Source of the DNA: Chloroflexota bacterium
Lineage (GTDB): Bacteria; Chloroflexota; Dehalococcoidia; SM23-28-2; RBG-16-64-32
Length of the DNA stretch: 6,560 nucleotides
NCBI GenBank assembly: GCA_005880055.1
Contig: VBJS01000217.1
Location: 1-6,560 of the forward strand
Direction of reading: 5' to 3'
Part shown: positions 1 to 4,970 of the stretch, piece by piece
Layout of the letters: every line of letters starts with the position of its first letter
Numbering within the stretch: position 1 is the stretch's first letter
The notes under the pieces: model-generated
The model's input: the letters and a program-made list of their open reading frames with translations, nothing else
Databases searched by the model: none
Told to the model about the DNA's origin: nothing
Translations under genes and position numbers: made by a program

Positions 1-24
1 GGACACTCGTGGTAGTTTGGGCAC
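1..24 (-). CDS. hicA: HicA-type mRNA interferase toxin, first 8 codons only (cut by window edge)
   Basis: A GTG at 22-24 immediately follows the HicB stop (TGA, 25-27) with no gap and reads M-P-K-L-P-R-V-S before the window ends. That opening, with 'PKLPRVSG' at the N-terminus, is typical of HicA toxins, small double-stranded-RNA-binding-fold RNases that cleave mRNA. The order HicB then HicA, and the stop-start contact, fit a translationally coupled type II toxin-antitoxin pair. Only eight residues are visible, so the call rests on context plus the N-terminal motif. The catalytic histidine (usually in a GSH motif) lies outside the window. Confidence 0.6.
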
Positions 25-228
25 TCAGAGGTCCAGCACGCGAACAGGCGCCTCGGCCTCCTTCTCGACTTTTTCTGCCTCGACTTCAAGCCAGCCGATT
101 ATTGCGTTGCGAATGTTCTGTAGGGCGTCGTCCTCGGCCCGGCCTTGACTCACGCATCCGGGCAACGTTGGACATTCGGCCACCACGTAACCGTCTTCGC
201 CGGGAGTCAATATCACGGCTAGTTTCAT
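25..228 (-). CDS. hicB: HicB-family antitoxin (short form)
   Basis: This 67-residue protein has the HicB partial RNase-H-like fold. It opens with a beta strand (KLAVILTPGEDGYVVAECP, residues 2-20), followed by the family's 'LPGCVSQG' turn (about 22-29) and a helix 'EDDALQNIRNAIIGWLE' (about 32-48). It ends in a charged helix with no separate DNA-binding domain. HicB proteins neutralise HicA by occluding its active site. The ATG at 226-228 is supported by an AAGGAGG Shine-Dalgarno at 239-245, 10 nt upstream. The gene is followed without a gap by the start of hicA, and the short bS22-like gene lies upstream on the same strand. Whether HicB autorepresses here is unknown, since no C-terminal DNA-binding domain is visible. 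Confidence 0.85.
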   Translation of the reverse strand: MKLAVILTPGEDGYVVAECPTLPGCVSQGRAEDDALQNIRNAIIGWLEVEAEKVEKEAEAPVRVLDL

Positions 229-277
229 TTGGCAGTCGCCTCCTTGGGGCGCCGTTGCGAGCGCCGGGCCGCCCAGC

Positions 278-372
278 CTACTTGTGGCGGCGCTGCCAGC
301 GCGTCTTCTTCAGCATCTTGCGGTGCTTGTGCTTGCTGATCTTCTTCCGTCTTTCTTGACGACTGACCCCAT
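278..372 (-). pseudogene. bS22 / AURKAIP1-COX24 domain small ribosomal protein, one-base frame break
   Basis: The ATG at 370-372, with a GGAGG at 377-381 (4 nt spacing), reads M-G-S-V-V-K-K and then leaves frame. The remainder, in the neighbouring frame to the TAG at 278-280, reads R-R-K-K-I-S-K-H-K-H-R-K-M-L-K-K-T-R and then W-Q-R-R-H-K. Restoring one A in the short A run near 353-357 gives a 31-residue, extremely basic protein. It matches the AURKAIP1/COX24 C-terminal family (MGSV.KKRRK.. HRK.LK.TR.QRR), known as the bS22 ribosomal subunit protein in mycobacteria. Such proteins sit in rRNA of the small subunit. As written, translation stops early. A sequencing indel in the A run is at least as likely as real inactivation. 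An alternative in-frame TTG start (M-H-G-V-S-R-Q-E-R-R-K) would give an intact ORF but a non-family N-terminus. Confidence 0.7.
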
Positions 373-390
373 GCAACCTCCGGGATGAAA

Positions 391-455
391 GGAACCAGGA
401 GCACGGAACAAGGAACAAGCGTTTGCGCCCTGCCCTTGTTCCCTGTTCCTGGTCC
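391..455. repeat. GGAACC-family imperfect inverted repeat (hairpin)
   Basis: The left arm at 391-419 begins ggaaccaggagcacggaaca and ends aaggaacaag. The right arm at 435-455 reads cttgttccctgttcctggtc plus c. The reverse complement of the right arm matches the left arm at both ends (GGA(A)CCAGGA and GGGAACAAG/GGAACAAG), with an internal asymmetry of about 8 nt. The element lies between the 3' end of the DUF35 gene and the bS22-like gene, so it could form a hairpin in the transcript. No U tract follows, so it is not called a terminator. It shares its core with the hairpin at 4147-4230. Confidence 0.6.
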
Positions 456-476
456 CCTGCGCTTGCCTTCCTCTGC

Positions 477-884
477 CTAAGCCGGCTCGAATTTGAGCAA
501 CGTCATCTCGGGCGTGATGTTATCGTAAAAGGCTTTGACGGGCATGTCTACCTGCACGTCCTCCGGAGTGCAGTTCACCACATTCGTCGTAACACGCGGC
601 CCTTCTTGCAGTTGGACGATAGCGAATACGTACGGGACGTCCGTCTGGAACGCGGGGTTCATCGCCCGCCGGACCACCGTGTACGAATAGAGCGTCCCAC
701 GTCCGCTGGCCTTCACCCAACCGAGGCGCTGCGAGAGGCAGTGCGGGCAAAGGCTGCGCGGATAGAAGATGTGGCGTCTGCACTCTTCGCATTTCTGCAG
801 CCTGAGCTCACCCGCCGTGAGGCCGTCCCAGAATGGGCGCGAAACCTCCGAGGGGGCGGGCAGCGGCTTCTGGTACTCCGCCAC
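477..884 (-). CDS. Zn-ribbon/OB-fold (DUF35) protein, partner of the adjacent thiolase-fold protein
   Basis: This 135-residue protein has the standard DUF35 architecture. An N-terminal helix 'SRPFWDGLTAGELRLQKC' (15-32) leads into a rubredoxin-like zinc ribbon with four cysteines in two CxxC pairs (C32/C35 and C46/C49, with the typical 'YPRSLCPHC'). An OB fold follows from about residue 55, containing 'GRGTLYSYTVVRRAMNPAF' and 'PYVFAIVQLQEGPRV'. Proteins of this family bind thiolase-like or MaoC-like partners and present the CoA moiety of the substrate. The start is GTG at 882-884, only two bases past the stop of the thiolase gene, so the two are very likely translationally coupled and form one complex. 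The pair resembles acetyl-CoA acetyltransferase/DUF35 and Ltp2/ChsH2 systems. The substrate cannot be inferred. Confidence 0.92.
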   Translation of the reverse strand: MAEYQKPLPAPSEVSRPFWDGLTAGELRLQKCEECRRHIFYPRSLCPHCLSQRLGWVKASGRGTLYSYTVVRRAMNPAFQTDVPYVFAIVQLQEGPRVTTNVVNCTPEDVQVDMPVKAFYDNITPEMTLLKFEPA

Positions 885-886
885 GG

Positions 887-2059
887 CTATTCGACGCCTA
901 GCACGAGCGAGACCTGCTCGCTCATGATGCCCCCGTTGCCGTTAACGAACGCCAGCTCGCAGTTGCGCACCTGCCGCTCGCCCGAGCGCCCCTGCAATTG
1001 GCGCACGGCCTCCGTTACGTGCGACATGCCGCCGGCCAGCCCCGGCTGCCCGAACGAGAGCTGACCGCCGTGTGTGTTGAGCGGCACGTCTCCCCGGTAT
1101 GTCAGGTCATGCTCCTCGATGAACCGTCCGCCTTCCCCTTTCGCGCAGAAGCCGGCGTCTTCGAGCGTGATCAGCACGGTGATTGTGTAGCAGTCGTATA
1201 CCGAGATCAGGTCGATGTCGCTGCGCGCCACGCCGGCCATCGCGAACGCCTTGGGGGCCGAGACTGCGATCGGCGACGTCGTGATAGTTTCGTACTGCGA
1301 GAGCATCATCCCCGTCGACGACTCGCCCGCTCCCAGCAGCCAAACCGGAGTTTGCCCGGAACGCCGGGCCATCTCCGGCGAGACGATAAGCAGCGCAGCC
1401 CCACCGGTGCACGGACGCACGATCTCCAGCAGGTGCAGCGGGTCGACCACGAGCGGCGAGGCCAGCACGTCATCGATCGTGAGCGGGCTGCCGTAGAAGA
1501 GTGCCTCGGGATTGGCGCAGGCGTTCGTCCGCTGGTCGGCCGCCACCTTTGCGAGCTGCCGGCTGGTCGTCCCGTATTCGTGGATGTGGCGCCGGGCTAT
1601 AAGCGCGTAGCCGGAGTTGACGCCCATCGGGCCGTAAGGCGCCTCGAATTCGCGATACGGCAGCTGCTGGTTCGGCCGGCGGGCGCGTGGGGCGTAGAAC
1701 GTCTCGACATCCGAGGCCTCGCCGGTCACACAAAGCACGGCATTGCAGAGCCCGGCCTGAATAGCGGCGGCCGCACGCCAGACCATCCCCGCAGCGGAGG
1801 CGCCGCCGAGATCGACGACGTTTTGGTAGGCCGGATGGATGCCCAGGTACTCGCCCAGGTGCGCCGGCCACATTGCCGTCATCTCCACGATCGGCGGGCC
1901 GATCAGGAGCCCATCGATGTCCTTCCGCTCCAGCCCGGCGTCCAGGATCGCCTGACGCGAGACGTCTGCCCAGATACCGAGCGTGGAAAGGCCATCTGCG
2001 GACTTCTGCGGCCGCATCTCCGCGATGCCGGTGATGGCAGCGGCGCGCTTAAGGGTCAA
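887..2059 (-). CDS. Thiolase-fold protein (SCP-x/lipid-transfer-protein type), nucleophilic Cys absent
   Basis: This 390-residue protein has a thiolase fold over its full length: N-terminal 'AAITGIAEM' (7-15), 'LEIVRPCTGGAALLIVSPE' (211-229), 'DLISVYDCYTITVL' (283-296), 'NTHGGQLSFGQPGLAGGMSH' (328-347) and C-terminal 'FVNGNGGIMS' (371-380). At the position of the classical acylated cysteine the sequence reads D83-L-G-G-A-S88, so Gly replaces Cys. The GHP histidine of true thiolases is Gln338 (G-Q-P). His330 and the Tyr pair 288/291 remain. This pattern is that of the SCP-x/Ltp branch, whose DUF35-partnered members include the steroid side-chain retro-aldolase Ltp2, rather than a beta-ketothiolase. 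The start is TTG at 2057-2059, overlapping the end of the upstream protease gene by 11 nt, and the DUF35 partner follows after 2 nt. Function in acyl-CoA side-chain cleavage is inference. Confidence 0.9.
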   Translation of the reverse strand: MTLKRAAAITGIAEMRPQKSADGLSTLGIWADVSRQAILDAGLERKDIDGLLIGPPIVEMTAMWPAHLGEYLGIHPAYQNVVDLGGASAAGMVWRAAAAIQAGLCNAVLCVTGEASDVETFYAPRARRPNQQLPYREFEAPYGPMGVNSGYALIARRHIHEYGTTSRQLAKVAADQRTNACANPEALFYGSPLTIDDVLASPLVVDPLHLLEIVRPCTGGAALLIVSPEMARRSGQTPVWLLGAGESSTGMMLSQYETITTSPIAVSAPKAFAMAGVARSDIDLISVYDCYTITVLITLEDAGFCAKGEGGRFIEEHDLTYRGDVPLNTHGGQLSFGQPGLAGGMSHVTEAVRQLQGRSGERQVRNCELAFVNGNGGIMSEQVSLVLGVE

Positions 2060-2425
2060 GGAACCGCATGACGGGGCTTTCTGGGAAGGGCCGCGTCGGT
2101 TCGAGCGTGCCTTCGACCGGGTTCACCTTGAAGCCTAGGGATTCTAAGGCGCTAACGCCCAGTAGCGGTTCCCTTACGTTCAGAGCGCCAACGATGATCC
2201 CACCTTCCCGGCCGTCTATTTCGATATGAGCGATCCCCAGCGGCACTTCTAGCGACCGGTCATCGGCAGTCCGTATGCGCTCAGTCAAGGGCATAAACAG
2301 CCCCAGCCGGTCACAGATCGCAGGGGAGAGGTACCTGTAGAACGAACCGGTGTCGACGACGAATTCCAATTCCTGAAGATATCATTCCTGGCGCCGATCC
2401 GAGCGCTGATCTTTACGTCACTCAT
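2049..2425 (-). CDS. Retropepsin-like aspartic protease, copy 1, frame break near the N-terminus
   Basis: From TTG at 2367-2369 an open frame of 106 residues starts E-F-V-V-D-T-G and ends with 'EPLLGVSALESLGFKVNP' and a short tail. This is the core of a clan AA (retropepsin-like) single-domain protease, with D-T-G as the catalytic aspartate loop. Upstream, in the neighbouring frame, an ATG at 2423-2425 reads M-S-D-V-K-I-S-A-R-I-G-A-R-N-D-I-F-R-N up to the same point. Adding one T in the aatt near 2367-2372 joins the two and places D-T-G at residues 25-27, exactly as in the intact paralogue at 2562-2954. The gene start lies about 11 nt after the stop of a proB 3' relic. These proteins normally act as dimers; the biological substrate is unknown. 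The break may be a sequencing indel or may be real. Confidence 0.75.
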
Positions 2426-2436
2426 ATCGTCTCATT

Positions 2437-2523
2437 CTACAGGCACACCAGGTTATCCCGGTGCACAAACTCGCCGCCGTAGTGGTCGGCAAACATCTCT
2501 GGCGCCGGTCGGCTGCATGCGGC
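2437..2523 (-). pseudogene. Relic of the 3' end of proB (glutamate 5-kinase PUA C-terminus)
   Basis: Read on the minus strand, the segment ends H-Y-G-G-E-F-V-H-R-D-N-L-V-C-L then TAG (2437-2439), against H-Y-G-G-E-V-V-H-R-D-N-L-V-C-L at the end of the real proB. At the DNA level 2434-2486 and 2964-3016 match at 49 of 53 bases without gaps. Upstream of the conserved stretch, 'RPAPEMFAD' resembles the proB 'DRIEAVLGH' only weakly, and identity then fades. No start codon or kinase domain is attached. In both copies the proB stop is followed after about a dozen bases by a retropepsin-like gene. The natural reading is duplication of a proB-end plus protease block, followed by decay. Confidence 0.75.
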
Positions 2524-2561
2524 CTATCGCACGATGTCCCTGAATCGCTGGTTCGTTACGT

Positions 2562-2954
2562 TTAACCGCCACGAGAAGGAGGGCGGAAACGAGTGACAGT
2601 GGGAGGTCGTTGCCATGGGCTATCCTCTTCCAGTGCCCTTGTCCTGGGATTCACCTTCAAGCCAAACGCTTCGAGGGCGCTGACTCCCAAGAGCGGCTCC
2701 GGAACCTCGACGATCTCCACCGGCACGGCGCTCTCCCGTCCGTTTAGCTTCAGGTACGCTGTGGTCAGTTCCGAGTCAATCACGCGGCGGTCGGCGAGCA
2801 TGATCCGCAATGGTGTGCCCGAGGGCAAATCCAGTTGTTCTCGTAGCTCTTGGGGAACAGCAGAATAGGAGGTCCCGGTGTCCACCAGGAACCGCATCTC
2901 CGTTAGCTCTGCCGCTGATTTACCGATCTGACCCGTTGCGCGCACTAGACCCAT
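2562..2954 (-). CDS. Retropepsin-like aspartic protease, copy 2 (intact)
   Basis: This 130-residue single-domain protein has the catalytic loop 'FLVDTGTSYSAVP' with D25-T26-G27, a flap-like strand region ('LRIMLADRRVIDSEL', about 49-63) and the family's C-terminal signature 'EPLLGVSALEAFGLKVNP' (about 86-103). A proline- and arginine-rich tail follows. It belongs to the retropepsin-like clan AA proteins common in Chloroflexota and cyanobacteria. The start is ATG at 2952-2954, supported by a GGAG Shine-Dalgarno 5 nt upstream. It lies 12 nt after the proB PUA stop (2967-2969), so it is probably co-transcribed with proB. It is clearly related to copy 1 at 2049-2425. No transmembrane segment or signal peptide is seen, so it is probably cytoplasmic. 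The substrate is unknown. Confidence 0.85.
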   Translation of the reverse strand: MGLVRATGQIGKSAAELTEMRFLVDTGTSYSAVPQELREQLDLPSGTPLRIMLADRRVIDSELTTAYLKLNGRESAVPVEIVEVPEPLLGVSALEAFGLKVNPRTRALEEDSPWQRPPTVTRFRPPSRGG

Positions 2955-4078
2955 AGCATCTCCATTCTACAGGCAGACCAGGTTATCCCGGTGAACGACC
3001 TCGCCGCCGTAGTGGTGTCCCAGGACGGCCTCAATGCGGTCGGAGCGCATGCCTCGTATACGCGCGATATCGTCCGAATCGTAATTGGTGATGCCGTAAG
3101 CGATACGGCGGCCGCCCGCGTCCAGGACGTCCACGGCGTCCCCGCGCAGGAAAGCGCCACGCACTTCCTGGACGCCTGCGGGCAACAGGCTGCGTTTGTC
3201 TTGCCGCAAGACCCTGGCGGCGCCGTCGTCCACCACCGGCTCTCCATCCGGTCGGTCGTTGCCGGGAACAGCGTCCCCAGGGCTTGACCCTCGGCCAGGC
3301 GCACGAGCACCTCGGGCTCCTTCCCCGCCGCGATCACCATATCTGCGCCGCCCCCGGTGGCCAGGCGAGCGGCCTGCAGCTTCGTCGTCATTCCGCCCAC
3401 ACCGGCAGCGCTCGAGCTGCCCGCCGCCAGCTTCTCGATGCCTTCATCTATGCGCTCCACGCGTTCGATCAGCTGCGCCTCGGGGTCCAGGCGCGGGTCG
3501 GCGCTGTACAAGCCGCCGGTGTCTGTGAGCAGGACCAGCAGGTCGGCGTCGACCAGATTCGCAACGAGCGCCGAGAGGTTGTCGTTGTCGCCTATCTTCG
3601 CGCCTTCGATCTCGTCCACCGCTACGACATCGTTCTCATTGACGATGGGGACGACGCGCAATTCAAGCATCGCGAGCAGCGTGTTGCGCGCGTTCAGGTA
3701 ACCCTGGCGGTCCGCCAGGTCGCGCCGCGTAAGGAGAGTCTGCGCGATAGTGATGTCGTGCCAGGCGAACAGCTCCTGGTACGCCTGCATCAGGTCGCTC
3801 TGGCCCACCGCCGCCAGCACCTGCCGTACGGCCAGCGGGTTGCGGTCGCCCTGCACTGCCAGGCGGTGCCGGCCGGCTGCGATGGCGCCCGAGGTCACGA
3901 TGATAACGTCAGTGCCGCGCTTGTGGAGCCGGGCGACCTGCCCGACAAGCGCGGCCATCACCTCCAGGTCCAGCCGGTCGGTGCCCGCCGTCAGCACGTT
4001 GGTGCCGAATTTAGCAACGATGCGCCGGTAGGTGGACGGGCCGTCCCCGGCGCGCCTGTCTTTCGGGGAAGAGTTCAC
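2945..4078 (-). CDS. proB: Glutamate 5-kinase, kinase domain intact, C-terminus out of frame
   Basis: ProB phosphorylates L-glutamate with ATP, the first step of proline synthesis. Residues 18-282 form a complete amino-acid-kinase domain: 'AKFGTNVLT' (22-30), 'VTSGAIAAG' (61-69), 'NENDVV' (147-152), 'GDNDNLSALVA' (163-173), 'LLTDTGGLY' (183-191) and 'GGMTTKLQAA' (228-237). After 'GTLFPATTDRMESR' (269-282) the frame reads unrelated Trp/Cys/Thr-rich sequence to a stop at 2945. The real PUA domain continues in another frame at 2967-3236. The linker between the domains also looks shorter than usual (the stretch before 'VVDDGAAR'), so a short deletion rather than a single-base slip is possible. 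The start is GTG at 4076-4078, with GGAGGG at 4089-4094. Kinase activity could survive without PUA, since PUA-less glutamate kinases retain activity with altered regulation. No proA is visible. Confidence 0.85.
   Translation of the reverse strand: MNSSPKDRRAGDGPSTYRRIVAKFGTNVLTAGTDRLDLEVMAALVGQVARLHKRGTDVIIVTSGAIAAGRHRLAVQGDRNPLAVRQVLAAVGQSDLMQAYQELFAWHDITIAQTLLTRRDLADRQGYLNARNTLLAMLELRVVPIVNENDVVAVDEIEGAKIGDNDNLSALVANLVDADLLVLLTDTGGLYSADPRLDPEAQLIERVERIDEGIEKLAAGSSSAAGVGGMTTKLQAARLATGGGADMVIAAGKEPEVLVRLAEGQALGTLFPATTDRMESRWWTTAPPGSCGKTNAACCPQASRKCVALSCAGTPWTSWTRAAAVSLTASPITIRTISRVYEACAPTALRPSWDTTTAARSFTGITWSACRMEMLWV
2967..3236 (-). pseudogene. proB: Displaced PUA domain of glutamate 5-kinase
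   Basis: In a different frame from the kinase domain, residues V-V-D-D-G-A-A-R-V-L-R followed by 'KRSLLPAGVQEVRGAFLRGD', 'AVDVLDAGGRRIAYGITNYD' and 'HYGGEVVHRDNLVCL' give a full, family-typical PUA domain ending at TAG (2967-2969). This RNA-binding-type fold is the regulatory C-terminal domain of bacterial ProB. Its coding potential is clean throughout, with no stop and no decay. That argues the break at about 3233-3240 is recent or an assembly error. The GTG codons at 3231-3236 have no evident ribosome site, so separate translation is unlikely. Confidence 0.85.
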
Positions 4079-4107
4079 GGCTATGCTGCCCTCCGGTAAC
4101 CGCTCGC

Positions 4108-4137
4108 ATTGTACAGGCGCGCGAAAACGCGGCTCAA
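4108..4137 (-). promoter_or_regulatory. Sigma70-type promoter for proB
   Basis: On the minus strand, TTGAGC (4132-4137) is followed after 18 nt by TACAAT (4108-4113). These match the -35 and -10 consensus at four and five of six bases. Transcription would start near 4101, leaving a leader of about 23 nt that contains the GGAGGG ribosome site (4089-4094) and ends at the GTG start (4076-4078). The spacing and placement are what a proB promoter should have. Confidence 0.65.
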
Positions 4138-4146
4138 CCGCAGGGA

Positions 4147-4230
4147 GCGCAGGAACCAGGAACCGGGAGCCAGGAACCCGAGAGACTCTTGCCCGTTTAG
4201 CGGCGGCGGCGCGGTTCCTTATTCCTGCGC
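4147..4230. repeat. GGAACC-family inverted repeat between divergent genes
   Basis: The left arm at 4147-4164 (gcgcaggaaccaggaacc) and right arm at 4213-4230 (ggttccttattcctgcgc) are complementary at 16 of 18 positions, enclosing 48 nt. The loop side continues the motif (gggagccaggaaccc). It lies just upstream of the proB -35 and before the CopC-like gene, in the divergent intergenic region. It carries the same GGAACCAGGA core as the hairpin at 391-455, which suggests a dispersed palindromic repeat family. No U tract makes it a terminator. Confidence 0.6.
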
Positions 4231-4287
4231 CCCTTGTTCTCCTTCTCGCTTACGCCGTAGCGGTCTCATATGTTACATTCCGCCTCG

Positions 4288-4954
4288 ATGCACCGCCGCC
4301 CCATACTCGTCTTTAGCGTCTTGCCTCTGGCCATAATCGCCTTTATCGCTATTGCCGCTCCTCGCGCCGCCCTCGCCAGTCAGCCGGAAATCATCTTTCA
4401 GTTCCCGAAGGACGGGATGGTCCTCCAGCAGCCGCCAAAGGTCCTGCAGATGTGTTTCAAGCAGCCGGTTGCCGGATAGGTTCGGCCTCGGCATGCGGAT
4501 TGTCTTCCAGCCGGACGGCTACGGCGTCGCGATTTACCCGGGCCTGCCCGAGGAAGCCATCCCGGAGGGCGAATGGACCTGGGATTACCGGGTCACCGAC
4601 CCTGAGGCCAAGGAGGCGCTGGAGGGCACCGTGAAGTTCAGTGTGAACAGCCAGACCGGGCAGGGCATACTGGAGCCGACGCCCCCCGGCTGTTCTTCCG
4701 GCCAGGGTCCCGTTGCCAGCGGCTCCACCACCTCGCCTGGCCCGCGCGCTTCGGAGGTTACCACCGGCACGGGCCGGGGCCAGCCCGAAGAGGACGACGG
4801 CGGCCCGGACGCCCTTGTGCTGTCACTGCTGGCGATCGGCGCGGTTGGCGGGGCGGGCGTCCTCGGACTAATCGGCTACCTGGTGCGGCGGCGGGGCTTG
4901 TGGCCGCGTCGCCCGTCATCGGGCGATGGCGGCCAGCCCCCGCAACGCCGCTAA
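4288..4954 (+). pseudogene. CopC-like secreted, C-terminally membrane-anchored protein with frame break
   Basis: An ATG at 4288 (or 4270) starts a signal peptide: H-R-R, then hydrophobic 'ILVFSVLPLAIIAFIAIAA', with a likely cut after 'AALA'. Next comes 'FQFPKDGMVLQQPPKVLQMCFKQPV', which resembles the first strands of the CopC Ig-like domain. A TAG at 4477-4479 stops this frame. The neighbouring frame continues directly with 'RFGLGMRIVFQPDGYGVAIY' and 'WTWDYRVTDPEAKEALEGTV', completing the domain. A low-complexity Ser/Thr/Pro/Gly linker, one membrane helix 'ALVLSLLAIGAVGGAGVLGL' and a basic tail follow. Dropping the T at 4477 fuses the frames. The N-terminal His and the D-x-H of copper-binding CopC are not evident, so copper binding is doubtful. 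The gene ends 16 nt before the peroxiredoxin start, suggesting one transcript. The break may be a sequencing indel or a small deletion. Confidence 0.6.
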
Positions 4955-4959
4955 GAGGA

Positions 4960-4965
4960 AGGAGG
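4960..4965 (+). promoter_or_regulatory. Strong Shine-Dalgarno of the peroxiredoxin gene
   Basis: AGGAGG lies 5 nt before the ATG at 4971-4973. It fixes the start used here over an upstream in-frame ATG at 4926 that lies inside the CopC-like coding region. Confidence 0.85.
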
Positions 4966-4970
4966 ACGCT

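Noticed and set aside
391..455. Rho-independent terminator for the DUF35 gene
   Set aside because: The hairpin is strong but no U tract follows on either strand, and the same motif recurs between divergent genes, where a terminator is not needed.
998..2071. Long plus-strand open frame opposite the thiolase gene (357 codons), and similar ones at 423-1064 and 3284-4099
   Set aside because: They lie antisense to clear genes, are Arg/His/Gly-rich as expected of GC-rich shadow frames, and contain no recognisable motif or ribosome site.
2534..2596. Short plus-strand frame beginning M-S-L-N-R-W-F-V in the protease intergenic region
   Set aside because: It is about 20 codons long, has no ribosome site and no recognisable family, and overlaps the end of protease copy 2.
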